Source: a virus. Taken from it: 64,000 nt of DNA. This document shows positions 1 through 7,722 of the stretch, piece after piece (the first letter of the stretch is position 1; every line of letters begins with the position of its first letter). Made by a program: the position numbers and the translations under genes. Below the pieces are notes generated by a model that saw nothing but the letters and a program-made list of their open reading frames with translations, ran no database searches and had not been told where the DNA came from. The stretch lies in IMG/VR virus record IMGVR_UViG_3300044511_000233, positions 1 to 64,000 of that record; one strand, 5' to 3'.

Positions 1-285
1 TGAAGGCATTTGAATGCGAAGAGGGGTCTTACCGTCAGTATTGGATTTCAAATGGAAGAAAAACTGGAGCATCTGACGCGCATAAATCTCGATGTCGTTC
101 CTGACATGGTCCTGAACCGCAGCAAGCCGCTCAACAGTTTTCTCCTTAGCGATTCTATCAGCTCGATCCTGAACAGCATCAAGAATTAGCTGTTTAGCGG
201 CAATAGCCACTGTGGCAGGGTTTGATGAGCTATCAAAACGACCTGCCCTACGGTCAGTTGGACCAACTTTTATGACAATCTTCAT
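1..285 (-). CDS. Partial neck or head-tail joining protein (N-terminal part)
   Basis: An open frame starts with ATG at 285 and runs off the left edge with no stop (95 codons visible). It begins MKIVIKVGPTDRRAG and continues as a charged, helical protein. The start overlaps the TAA of the upstream HNH gene (TAATG), as expected for coupled translation. It lies directly downstream of two head-tail connector candidates, so a head-completion or tail-joining role is likely from position only. I recognise no family motif. The C-terminus is outside the window. Confidence 0.7.
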   Translation of the reverse strand, partial: MKIVIKVGPTDRRAGRFDSSSNPATVAIAAKQLILDAVQDRADRIAKEKTVERLAAVQDHVRNDIEIYARQMLQFFFHLKSNTDGKTPLRIQMPS

Positions 286-881
286 TAGGCTACCCGCGCA
301 AATTCACCATGATATTTGAGACGAGCTTCACAAACCTTAACATGAGCTTCTTCTGGCGTATCAAATAAGCCAAGATACACTCTCTTCCTGTTCACAGTAA
401 TATACGTCTGATATTTACCAGATAATTTATGAAGACTAACACCCTTAAAACCAGTTGTACTAGATGTAGATAGTTTAAGATTATACCCATTCTGTAAGCG
501 CGTTGCTGGTCGCAAATTTTCCCATTTACTATTACCTACATCTCCATCCTTATGATCTATCTCATCATGGGGCCATGCTCCTTCCATTATAAAATACGCT
601 AATCGGTGTTCGCTATATCTCTTAGCATAAATCTTAATATACCTATAACCGTCAGGTTTATTCACACAGCCCGCACGTTTTCCGGCCCACTGGGAGTTCC
701 AACGATTACATTCCCACTCTCTATCACGCTCCTTATCAGTCCAAATCAGGTCAGGAGTTCTCTCACGCCAATAGAACTCTCCAGTTTCTGGATTATAATC
801 CAGCAATCGTCTAACAATATCGACTGTCAGTTCAAAAACTACACAACCTGAAACAGCTTTATTTACCCGTGCAAAACCCAT
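285..881 (-). CDS. HNH homing endonuclease with AP2 DNA-binding domain
   Basis: This 198-residue protein has the layout of phage HNH-AP2 endonucleases. An N-terminal element reads LLDYNPETGEFYWRERTPD. The HNH core holds WPHDEIDHKDGDVGNSKWENLRPAT, written here as WPHDEIDHKDGD followed by NLRPAT. A C-terminal AP2-like region reads TGFKGVSLHKLSGKY and YLGLFDTPEEA. ATG at 881 is chosen because AGGAGG lies five bases upstream; the open frame extends to 935. Such enzymes nick or cut DNA at intronless or intergenic sites and spread among phages. It sits between two structural genes and ends GEFARVA, like the paralogues at 2586, 13502 and 57461. Confidence 0.88.
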   Translation of the reverse strand: MGFARVNKAVSGCVVFELTVDIVRRLLDYNPETGEFYWRERTPDLIWTDKERDREWECNRWNSQWAGKRAGCVNKPDGYRYIKIYAKRYSEHRLAYFIMEGAWPHDEIDHKDGDVGNSKWENLRPATRLQNGYNLKLSTSSTTGFKGVSLHKLSGKYQTYITVNRKRVYLGLFDTPEEAHVKVCEARLKYHGEFARVA

Positions 882-938
882 CAATGCCTCCTGTCTAAGA
901 GGCTGTAAAATAACAAATCTACGTTTTATGCCCAAACA

Positions 939-955
939 AGTCTCTATCAGAGACT
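939..955. repeat. Palindrome AGTCTCT-N3-AGAGACT between structural genes
   Basis: AGTCTCT, ATC, AGAGACT form a perfect 7-bp stem with a 3-base loop at the stop codon of the gene at 954-1484, just upstream of the HNH gene. The same core recurs at 17841, 31795, 36363 and 39733. There is no T-run on the minus strand, so it is not a standard terminator. Confidence 0.6.
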
Positions 956-1484
956 ATTCTATTTCAACCATTAAAATCCCATAGACAATATATTTTCGTC
1001 GAACCATCCGACCGTCAATCAGATCATTCAATTGAACATCTGAACCTGTCAATACCCGCGACCTGTCCGTCCCAATATGAGTCTGACGATCAACTGACTC
1101 GCGCCCATAAATCTCGATCGCACACCAAATCAATCCTAGATCCTGTATTCCACTGCCTTTAGGTAGTCCCGTTACTAAATCGGTTGTCTGTGTCTCTCGT
1201 TTCCACGAAGCGTGCGTCGTAACAGGAAACATTTTGAGCACGCGCGTATGTAAGCTTCTATCATGTTCCGCGAGCAAGAAACGACGCCCTTGAGCATCGA
1301 CAACAACCATTCCTGGCTGCGCCAACTCTTCAGTGCGAACATGCAAGACAAGTCGAGTCTCGAGGAAATTAGAGAGCGCTGCAACACCCTCCTTAGCGAG
1401 CTGGATAGAGCCACGAAAACGGGGGCCGTTCTCAGCCTGGAGCCACTCATCAAATCGTGAAAATGAGCGCTGGAGAGTCCTCAC
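954..1484 (-). CDS. Putative head-tail connector or head completion protein
   Basis: This 176-residue protein has no motif I can name. A helical N-terminal half (QLAKEGVAALSNFLETRL) is followed by a beta-rich half ending in KYIVYGILMVEIE. It starts with GTG at 1484, seven bases below the stop of the preceding connector-like gene, with GGGG upstream. Size and place between the capsid/connector genes and the next neck gene fit a head-completion or tail-terminator protein of a siphovirus. The role is inferred from gene order alone. Confidence 0.7.
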   Translation of the reverse strand: MRTLQRSFSRFDEWLQAENGPRFRGSIQLAKEGVAALSNFLETRLVLHVRTEELAQPGMVVVDAQGRRFLLAEHDRSLHTRVLKMFPVTTHASWKRETQTTDLVTGLPKGSGIQDLGLIWCAIEIYGRESVDRQTHIGTDRSRVLTGSDVQLNDLIDGRMVRRKYIVYGILMVEIE

Positions 1485-1486
1485 GA

Positions 1487-2203
1487 CTACCCCGTGATGA
1501 CGTCAGTGGGTGAAGTAAAGATCGCAAGAGGAACGTCAGCAAGCTGAGTATCAGTCGTCTGCGCAAGCAACGAAGCACGACGTGATGCGAGCTCTTCGGC
1601 AATTGCATCCCAGTCAGGACTCGTTCGGAAGCGCTGCCATGTCTTGCCGCCGTCGCCCACCGTCATCGGAGTTCTCAACCGTAATGATGGAATCACATCG
1701 ATAGCTGCGGTGACCCCAATCAGCAGGTTTGCTGACGCCTCTGTTAGTGTTCCGGACGAAAGAGCAGCAGCTAGCGCTGTCTGGGATATCTCATCCTCTA
1801 CCTGCAGAAACGCAGCGAAAAGGTCAATCTCGTCGTCGAGGAGCTCATCCGCGTTAAGACCAAGCAGGCTGCGCACATCATCAGCCGACACATTATGGTT
1901 CAAGATCGGCAGTACGCGGTAGAAAGTGCGCCAAGTATAGCCTTGTCCACCCGTCGTCCACGTCACAATAACCTGACGCTTCTCGAACCGCTTGCCAACG
2001 CCGATCGTTTGCTGACCCGCGGAGATTGGAATCGTGACGCCAGTGTCGATTGACCCCGTCGTGATCAGCGTTGGTCCCGAGATCAACGTCCCATCATGGG
2101 CATAGAGCGACCAGTAGACCGAATTTGCGTCTGGAACCAAAGAACCGAGAGGGCCGACAAAATCGACCCTCAACGAAACTGCGGTGTTGACGAAGGTGTC
2201 CAC
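1487..2203 (-). CDS. Putative head-tail connector protein
   Basis: This 238-residue protein appears to have two domains. The N-terminal ~115 residues are beta-rich (VSLRVDFVGPLGSLVPDANS, GVTIPISAGQQTIGVGKRF, VIVTWTTGG), like an immunoglobulin-type fold. The C-terminal part is helical and Asp/Leu-rich (SADDVRSLLGLNADELLDDE), which resembles gp6-type connector adaptors that bind the portal. GTG at 2203 has AGAGG seven bases upstream. It directly follows the Pro-rich small protein in the head operon. Function is inferred from fold impression and synteny. Confidence 0.72.
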   Translation of the reverse strand: MDTFVNTAVSLRVDFVGPLGSLVPDANSVYWSLYAHDGTLISGPTLITTGSIDTGVTIPISAGQQTIGVGKRFEKRQVIVTWTTGGQGYTWRTFYRVLPILNHNVSADDVRSLLGLNADELLDDEIDLFAAFLQVEDEISQTALAAALSSGTLTEASANLLIGVTAAIDVIPSLRLRTPMTVGDGGKTWQRFRTSPDWDAIAEELASRRASLLAQTTDTQLADVPLAIFTSPTDVITG

Positions 2204-2213
2204 AAAGGACCTC

Positions 2214-2561
2214 TTACGCGGCAGGCTTCACGATTGGCGTGCCTCTGGAAGCAACGGGCGCGGGCGGCACGGGCGGCGCGGGCGGTGCGGGCGGTGCGGG
2301 CGGTGCTTTCTTCCCAAACGTTGTCAGGAACGACTCGCGCGCGAGGTCCAGATCGAAGTCGCTCTCAGCGTAATACTTCAACCACTCAGCGTCAGTCGAT
2401 TCGTCGCTCAACTCGGCAACGATACGAACCTGTCCGATCGCGATCCGATGCGCCACGAAATTGGTGCGATGGACAACCGTATAACCCTCATGACGGATCG
2501 TCGGGTTGCGACGATCATGATCGACGAGCTGATAAGCTCCATGCGTCTCGACCAAAAGCAT
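2214..2561 (-). CDS. Small head-region protein with proline-rich tail
   Basis: This protein has about 115 residues if translation starts at ATG 2561, which has GGAGG nine bases upstream. The frame also opens at 2582. The body (residues 1-85) is of unknown function. The C-terminal tail is a run of APP/VPP repeats encoded by a 9-base GC-rich tandem repeat (about 2265-2312), then GTPIVKPAA. It lies between the capsid gene (and its HNH insertion) and the connector gene, where small head-completion or accessory capsid proteins are common. The Pro-rich linker suggests a flexible protein-protein contact arm. Confidence 0.7.
   Translation of the reverse strand: MLLVETHGAYQLVDHDRRNPTIRHEGYTVVHRTNFVAHRIAIGQVRIVAELSDESTDAEWLKYYAESDFDLDLARESFLTTFGKKAPPAPPAPPAPPVPPAPVASRGTPIVKPAA
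2265..2312. repeat. GC-rich 9-base tandem repeat coding Pro-Ala repeats
   Basis: Imperfect copies of GCGGGCGGT/C repeat here. They encode the (A/V)PP repeats near the C-terminus of the small head-region protein. Repeat number may vary by slippage. Confidence 0.8.
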
Positions 2562-2585
2562 TGGACCAATCCTCCACATCAAGGG

Positions 2586-3146
2586 TCAGGCAGCTCGTGC
2601 GAACTCGCCGTGATATTTGAGACGAGCCTCACAGACTTTGACATACGCCTCTTCAGGGGTATCAAAAACTCCTAGATGATATTGAACACTGTGAACCGTA
2701 ATTCTCGCGATCCACTTCTGTCTCTGTATATGGAAATGAACACCCTTATAGCGGCGTCCTCGAAAGGTTCTTCTGTTCCATGCATTCTCGGACTTGGTTG
2801 CCTTCCGTAGATTTCCCCACCTATTATTCAAAGAATCGGTATCCCTATGGTCGATGTCTTTATCAGGCCATACACCCCTCTTCATGGCCCAAATGACTCG
2901 GCTAGACTTATAAAGTCGCTTGCCTAAGCGAATACAGTGAAACTGATACCCATCCTTAGGATCGGTATGAACGCTACCGGCTTCTTTCCCTGCAAACAGA
3001 GTGTTCCATCGCTTCATTAGTCGCGCGGGAGAATACTTACCTTCCGCAAAATGAGACTCGTTCCTCAGCCGCCAGAACAGCTTTCCTGTATCCTCTTCAT
3101 ATCGAAGAAATTCACGAAGCTCTTCAGGAGTATGAGACTCTCTCAT
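2586..3146 (-). CDS. HNH homing endonuclease with AP2 domain
   Basis: This 186-residue protein carries the HNH core WPDKDIDHRDTDSLNN followed by NLRKAT, and an AP2-like C-terminus (RRYKGVHFHIQRQKW, HLGVFDTPEEA). The last 26 residues are nearly identical to those of the enzyme at 285-881 (FDTPEEA, VKVCEARLKYHGEFAR), and the DNA is similar too. ATG 3146 is preceded by GAGG six bases upstream. It is inserted between the major capsid gene and the Pro-rich head gene. Mobile endonuclease genes next to the capsid gene are common in phages. Confidence 0.88.
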   Translation of the reverse strand: MRESHTPEELREFLRYEEDTGKLFWRLRNESHFAEGKYSPARLMKRWNTLFAGKEAGSVHTDPKDGYQFHCIRLGKRLYKSSRVIWAMKRGVWPDKDIDHRDTDSLNNRWGNLRKATKSENAWNRRTFRGRRYKGVHFHIQRQKWIARITVHSVQYHLGVFDTPEEAYVKVCEARLKYHGEFARAA

Positions 3147-3203
3147 TAACAACCTCGAGTTCAGTCAGGTGAGGTAAACCCCACCCGACTGAATATCGTA
3201 AAA

Positions 3204-4394
3204 TTACGCACCAAAGTTGAAGATCGAACGCGTGTCGTCGAACACGAGGCGAGGACCCGAAGTCTCCGTCCGCACATAGGTCACCGACTGATTGAGCACC
3301 GACTGCTCGGACTCATTGATCAGCGACCCAGCCTCGACGAGCTGCTCCAACGTCTCGCCCTTGATGAAGCCGACGAGCTGGTTCGCCGGAGCCGTCGAGG
3401 AGAGGGCGAAGTTCACCTGACCCTGAAGGATCGGCACGCCGCCGATCTGGAAGCCCGAACGCGCAAGGTTCTCAGCCGCGGTGCGGTCGCCGCCATTGGC
3501 GATCGGCAGCGCGAACAGGAGCAACCACTGCAGGTAAGCGTCCCAATTTCCAACAAGAGTATCTACCGGGGTTCCTGCCTGAGCACGCGCCACGAGCCAC
3601 GCCAGCAGATGCTTATAGCTCAGGGTGCCATTCGTCGCCGTGCCGACTGCACCACCGTTATAGCTCGACTGATTGATCACGCCGGCCGCTGCCGCCACAC
3701 CGTCGCCATTGATGAGCAGGTCCGTCGCGGCGCCGACCTTCGAGCGCTCGAGCTCGCGGTTGAGGCGGTTGGCGTAGGGCGTCAGCAGATCGAGGCGAGC
3801 GCGGCGCGAGAACTCGTAGGAGGTCTTGTAGCCACCGCCGATCTTCCAAATCTTGACGCTCTTCTCGGTCGTGCGGATCGACTTGACCGGAATGTTCGTC
3901 AGCTCGGGGATGACCGACGCGCCCTTGTAGTCACCCGCGGCGTCATCGACGAGCGTCGTGATCATTTCAACGCCGCTGATCGTGCGCGTGGAAGCAACGA
4001 GAGCATCAATGCGCTCGAACTGATCCTGACGATACTTCCACTGGACGAGATCATCGATGACCGGCGGGAAAAGTGCGCGGGTGCCAGGGAACGTCTGGAA
4101 CGTGTCCGAGGCTAACTCGAGAGTGATGCCGGCGTCGAAATCATCCTTGACCGGCAGGCCGAGATACATCAGCGAGGCTTCGTAGCCGTTCAGGCCAGTG
4201 AAATCCGCTTTGCGATTGGACATCGTCGGGTCAATGGCAAGGCGCAGATAATCGCGCAAGCCGAGGCCGTAGCTCTTTGCGGTCTCGACAAGCTTCGTGC
4301 CCGCTTCCTTCGAAGCAGAAGGGGACTCGCTACGGAGCCCCGCAAGCAGCGTCTCGGGGGCGACGCGCTGGATGGTAGAAATCGATCGAAACAT
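3204..4394 (-). CDS. Major capsid protein
   Basis: This 396-residue protein sits directly after the protease/scaffold and decoration genes, the standard position of an HK97-fold capsid protein. A predicted N-terminal arm (residues 1-90) precedes a mixed alpha/beta body with typical capsid-like stretches (VWKIGGGYKTSYEFSRRA-type E-loop region near 165-185, GGVPILQGQVNFAL near 310-325, and C-terminal ETSGPRLVFDDTRSIFNFGA). ATG 4394 has a strong CAGGAG ribosome-binding site. I did not see a clear protease cleavage site. The identification rests on synteny, size and composition. Confidence 0.85.
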   Translation of the reverse strand: MFRSISTIQRVAPETLLAGLRSESPSASKEAGTKLVETAKSYGLGLRDYLRLAIDPTMSNRKADFTGLNGYEASLMYLGLPVKDDFDAGITLELASDTFQTFPGTRALFPPVIDDLVQWKYRQDQFERIDALVASTRTISGVEMITTLVDDAAGDYKGASVIPELTNIPVKSIRTTEKSVKIWKIGGGYKTSYEFSRRARLDLLTPYANRLNRELERSKVGAATDLLINGDGVAAAAGVINQSSYNGGAVGTATNGTLSYKHLLAWLVARAQAGTPVDTLVGNWDAYLQWLLLFALPIANGGDRTAAENLARSGFQIGGVPILQGQVNFALSSTAPANQLVGFIKGETLEQLVEAGSLINESEQSVLNQSVTYVRTETSGPRLVFDDTRSIFNFGA

Positions 4395-4436
4395 TTGCGT
4401 CTCCTGAGACGAGATGGGGTGGCCGAAGAGCGAGGA

Positions 4437-4856
4437 TTACTTCTTCAGCACAACGACATGCGTCGTGCCGATGACTTCGATGACAAGATTGTCGGTCGGG
4501 TCAGGGGTGGGGGTCGCCGTCACCAAACGCTGCGTGACGCCGCCCGTAGCAGCGCCCGAACCAACAGCGGTGTCACCGACAACGATGGTCGCACCCGCAC
4601 CGATCGGTAGCTTCATAATGCCGCTGACCGAAACAGAGCCGACCACCTGCGAAGCCGAGCGCACCTCAACCGTTTCAAGCCGGCCAAGGATCGGGTCTTG
4701 CGCGCCAGCGAGCTTCACCTTATTGGGCGCAGTAGCGTCGAGCGTCACAGCCTTGCCGATGTCGGCCGTAGTGAGCGTCGTCGGCAAGTTGAACGCGATA
4801 TACGCATGGGACGGGATGATGTCGTAGTTTCGAACGACGTTATGGAAGGGGGTCAT
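4437..4856 (-). CDS. Capsid decoration protein (putative)
   Basis: This 139-residue protein is rich in Val, Thr, Gly and Ala. Beta-type segments such as GKAVTLDATAPNKVKLAG and GAGATIVVGDTAVGSG are typical of small head-decoration or head-fibre proteins that trimerise on the capsid surface. ATG 4856 has AAGGA about eight bases upstream. It lies between protease/scaffold and capsid genes, as gpD-like proteins do. No enzyme motif is present. Confidence 0.72.
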   Translation of the reverse strand: MTPFHNVVRNYDIIPSHAYIAFNLPTTLTTADIGKAVTLDATAPNKVKLAGAQDPILGRLETVEVRSASQVVGSVSVSGIMKLPIGAGATIVVGDTAVGSGAATGGVTQRLVTATPTPDPTDNLVIEVIGTTHVVVLKK

Positions 4857-4883
4857 ATGGATCGATCCTTCTTAACCAGTGAA

Positions 4884-5297
4884 TTAGCGAGCGCTCTTGA
4901 AGGCACCCGAGGAGAATTGCCCCACCTTCTCGTTCCCTTCAGAACGATGCGCGGGATCCGTGTGAGAGGTGGGGAGCGAGAGCTTCACACCCTTCACCAA
5001 GGTGACGATGTCCTCGATCTTCTCCGGCGCGGAATCCGTGACACGGCCGCTGATCGTCAGAACGTGCTTGGCGATGTCTTTGAGCGCGTCGACCGCGCCG
5101 CTGAACGCGGACAGGCGCGTCACTTCGGCCTTGGACGTGATGAGCTCAGTGTCCTTCGCAGCGAGAGCGGAGACCGCTTCGTCGCGGGCCGCAACGGCGG
5201 CATCACGTTCGGTGATAAGAGTGTCGCGTTCCGACGTCAGAGCGATGTTCTTCGCCTTCTCATCGGTCAACTGCTGCACAAGTTCCTTCAGGTCCAT
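4884..5297 (-). CDS. Possible nested scaffold protein (internal in-frame start)
   Basis: ATG at 5297 within the protease-scaffold gene begins MDLKELVQQLTDEKAKN exactly at the start of the coiled-coil scaffold domain. A GGAG lies nine bases upstream. This would yield a free 137-residue scaffold, as in the lambda C/Nu3 arrangement. It is inferred from domain boundary and ribosome-binding site only. Confidence 0.5.
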   Translation of the reverse strand: MDLKELVQQLTDEKAKNIALTSERDTLITERDAAVAARDEAVSALAAKDTELITSKAEVTRLSAFSGAVDALKDIAKHVLTISGRVTDSAPEKIEDIVTLVKGVKLSLPTSHTDPAHRSEGNEKVGQFSSGAFKSAR

Positions 5298-5957
5298 GGA
5301 AGTTTTCTCCGACGTCAGATCAGCGGACGACAGCAAAAGAGTGAGCATGGAGGCCGCTGATCCATCCGCCGCGAGGCGGGCCTCCGAAGACTTCTGAATA
5401 CGAGCCCCTTTGATCCCGCCCTGACCAACCAGAGAAAGCTCAAACCATCGGTCGAGTTGACTGATCACCAGATGGTGACCGTTCTCACCCATGGTGTGGC
5501 CTTCCGGGTCAGTAGCGGACCAGATATTGTCGAAGGACGCGTTGGGGCCGAAGAAATCGAAACCACACGTGGAGCAGAGCGCTGCCTTGGGGAGTGTTGC
5601 GACAGAAACCTGATCGATGGTACCGTTCTCAATCAGGTTGATAATGTCTGCATGAGTCGAATCGACCCAGAACAACACACGAAGTTCGGAACCGACCACA
5701 TCGCCGAAAAAGGCTCGACCGAGCGGGAGCACTTGATCGTTGTGCATCGTCTGCAGAGGAAGACTCTCAGCATTGAGAGCATCCCGCATCTGCGTCATGA
5801 AATCGAGGGTATGAACCGCATCCTTATAGAGTGGGTGCCGTTTACGAACAGGCAGCGTGTTGAGCGCCGTGGCTTCGAAAACGACAACCTTCTCCGGGTC
5901 CGCACCTGCAGTTTGCAATCGCTGCCGGAGAAGATCAGTCAGGGGAACACGCTTCAT
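4884..5957 (-). CDS. Prohead protease fused to scaffolding domain
   Basis: About 357 residues from ATG 5957; a TTG at 5984 is an alternative start. The N-terminal ~200 residues look like a prohead serine protease: MHNDQVLPLGRAF supplies a candidate catalytic His, and IDQVSVATLPKAA and FELSLVGQGG lie where the nucleophile Ser would sit. A CSTC pair lies between them. Residues ~220-290 form a long charged, Ala-rich coiled coil (LTDEKAKNIALTSERDTLI), typical of scaffolds. The C-terminus SSGAFKSAR resembles a capsid-binding scaffold tail. An internal start at 5297 may make the scaffold alone. It acts in procapsid assembly and maturation with the downstream capsid protein. Confidence 0.78.
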   Translation of the reverse strand: MKRVPLTDLLRQRLQTAGADPEKVVVFEATALNTLPVRKRHPLYKDAVHTLDFMTQMRDALNAESLPLQTMHNDQVLPLGRAFFGDVVGSELRVLFWVDSTHADIINLIENGTIDQVSVATLPKAALCSTCGFDFFGPNASFDNIWSATDPEGHTMGENGHHLVISQLDRWFELSLVGQGGIKGARIQKSSEARLAADGSAASMLTLLLSSADLTSEKTSMDLKELVQQLTDEKAKNIALTSERDTLITERDAAVAARDEAVSALAAKDTELITSKAEVTRLSAFSGAVDALKDIAKHVLTISGRVTDSAPEKIEDIVTLVKGVKLSLPTSHTDPAHRSEGNEKVGQFSSGAFKSAR

Positions 5958-6099
5958 TCGAAAAGGGTCCGTAGCGGGGATCAATTTCGAATGTGGAAAG
6001 AGATTAGATGAGGTTCAATCGAGTAAGTAAACTCGCAACGATAAGATGAAATATTAAAATCGCAACACTAATAGAACTGTAACTATCACATAATTAGCA
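5958..6099 (-). promoter_or_regulatory. AT-rich gap; possible start of head-gene transcript
   Basis: This 142-base gap in an otherwise tightly packed minus-strand operon is AT-rich. It holds a short hairpin (CGAGT/ACTCG, 6024-6039) and, on the minus strand, TTGCGA followed 16 bases later by TATCGT, a weak promoter-like pair. It separates the fibre/esterase cassette from protease-scaffold, so a separate promoter for the head genes is plausible but unproven. Confidence 0.3.
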
Positions 6100-6954
6100 T
6101 CAACTGATAAGAGCCTTCAGTGCAATCAGTTCAGAGCGCGTGAATAGCACCCCTGCTATTATCACCTCTTGATGATGACTATCACCGATGACAATCTGAT
6201 TGTCTACTGTCGTATAACTATCAGCCCCAATAGCTATAGAATTTACAACATCAGACTTTTGATTAATATTATTACCGGAATTGGCCCCCAAAAATATATT
6301 GTCATAACCTAGACGCAATGATTGTCCCACGTCAAATCCGACGCCCACATTGCGATCACCTAGATCGCTGACTCCAGAACCTCCAAAAGCTCCTGAACCC
6401 AAACCAACATTGGAATTTCCGATGCTACGGGACAGCGCTGCAGCAAAGCCAAGCATAACGTTATAATCACCATTACCGCTCTCAAAAGAGCGATATCCCA
6501 TGGCGCAATTGCCTATGCCTGATACACTATAGCGCCCAACACTATCCCCGACTCCTGTATTATTGCCTCCTTCAGGAATCATTGACCAGCCCAGACGACC
6601 AATTACGGTCGTCCCGGTGCCAGTAATCATATTTTTAAGAGATTCGCTGCCAATTCCGATACAATCAGACGCCGCCGTAGCATACCTTAATGTCTGATAA
6701 CCAATGGCGATACTATGCGATAAATTAAGTTGCTGAGACAATGCAAAATCACCAAAAGCAATATTGCCTCCTCCTTGCTCAACCGCACCCAACGCACTGA
6801 AACCAGCTCCAATATTTCCCCCACCAACGACCATATCTCTTCCAGCTTCGCCGAAAAAATAATTACGGTAGGGGCTACCACCGATCCGTATAACTACCCG
6901 ACCATCCATTCGAGCGACGTAGCATCCGTCACCGCCGATTGTGGCTTCACTCAT
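6100..6954 (-). CDS. Tail fibre with YadA-like head repeats
   Basis: This 284-residue protein is built of repeats of the type (I/V)(A/G)(I/F)G, for example NIAFGDFALSQ, SIAIGYQTLRYA, CIGIGSESLKN and SIAIGADSY, spaced roughly every 14-28 residues. Such repeats form the left-handed trimeric beta-roll seen in heads of YadA-type adhesins and in some phage fibres. The C-terminus (QIVIGDSHHQEVIIAGVLFT then a short helix) may trimerise the fibre. It closes the fibre/esterase cassette and probably contributes to host binding. There is no signal peptide or autotransporter anchor. Confidence 0.72.
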   Translation of the reverse strand: MSEATIGGDGCYVARMDGRVVIRIGGSPYRNYFFGEAGRDMVVGGGNIGAGFSALGAVEQGGGNIAFGDFALSQQLNLSHSIAIGYQTLRYATAASDCIGIGSESLKNMITGTGTTVIGRLGWSMIPEGGNNTGVGDSVGRYSVSGIGNCAMGYRSFESGNGDYNVMLGFAAALSRSIGNSNVGLGSGAFGGSGVSDLGDRNVGVGFDVGQSLRLGYDNIFLGANSGNNINQKSDVVNSIAIGADSYTTVDNQIVIGDSHHQEVIIAGVLFTRSELIALKALIS

Positions 6955-6969
6955 TTTCTCGCTACTCCA

Positions 6970-7716
6970 TTATCTACCAAGCGCGGCCAACAGCTCAGCC
7001 ATCTTGGTAGAAAACCGCCGACCTAGAATGATTTGCGAGGCTGTCGTTCGATGGAACAGATCACCGGGTTTCATGGTAAGATCATTCGCGGTGACGCGAC
7101 CAACGTTAGAAGGCAGCGTCATGTTAGTTTGGGCTGTCACCATCTCCGCCCAATACGGATAACCTGGGTCGTTAGGGTTAGGATCAAGAATAGGAAACAC
7201 TACCGGGAGAGTAGGGTCGCTCAGATCCCCTCGAACATCGGCAACAAACTGCGTGAACGCCGCAGGCCACGCATTTACCAATGCCAGGGATGATGTTTCA
7301 GTCGCTCCCTGATCAAATACTAGCCCCTTGAGTGAACCAGAGGATGCAGCCTCCTGTAATCTCGCAATCATCGATCCATAGAGAGTTGATCGACTAAGAT
7401 TACGCCCCCAATCGGCCATGCTGCTGGCGCCCTTTGCGCCAGGGACAAGGCCGACAGGTCTCCCTGGGCGCAGATTGAACATCTCATCCCCAAACGCTAG
7501 CCCGAAACCAACACCGGGCGAAACATCTGATGAAACTGCGTCAACCTGACCTATCTCAGAATCAATAGGCTCACTCGCATAAACCCATTTTCCGGCGTTG
7601 TTGTAATTCAGAATTTTTATGTAATTCGTAAGAACCGGCATTTCACTGAGTAGACCACGGCCGGATGGATTAGATTGACCTGCAATCCCATAAATGTCAG
7701 GGTAATACTGCATCAT
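6970..7716 (-). CDS. SGNH-type carbohydrate esterase (sialate O-acetylesterase-like)
   Basis: This 248-residue protein carries the SGNH/SASA blocks. Block I is IAGQSNPSGRG with the nucleophile Ser in GQSN (residues 13-16). A block III-like QGATET lies near residue 137. A C-terminal GDLFHRT supplies the Asp-His pair. Family members remove acetyl groups from sugars, so this enzyme could deacetylate host surface polysaccharide during adsorption. ATG 7716/7713 has GAGAGG upstream. It lies between two fibre genes, suggesting it is a virion part or acts with the fibres. Block III normally reads QGExD, so QGATET is divergent. Confidence 0.75.
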   Translation of the reverse strand: MMQYYPDIYGIAGQSNPSGRGLLSEMPVLTNYIKILNYNNAGKWVYASEPIDSEIGQVDAVSSDVSPGVGFGLAFGDEMFNLRPGRPVGLVPGAKGASSMADWGRNLSRSTLYGSMIARLQEAASSGSLKGLVFDQGATETSSLALVNAWPAAFTQFVADVRGDLSDPTLPVVFPILDPNPNDPGYPYWAEMVTAQTNMTLPSNVGRVTANDLTMKPGDLFHRTTASQIILGRRFSTKMAELLAALGR

Positions 7717-7722
7717 TACCTC

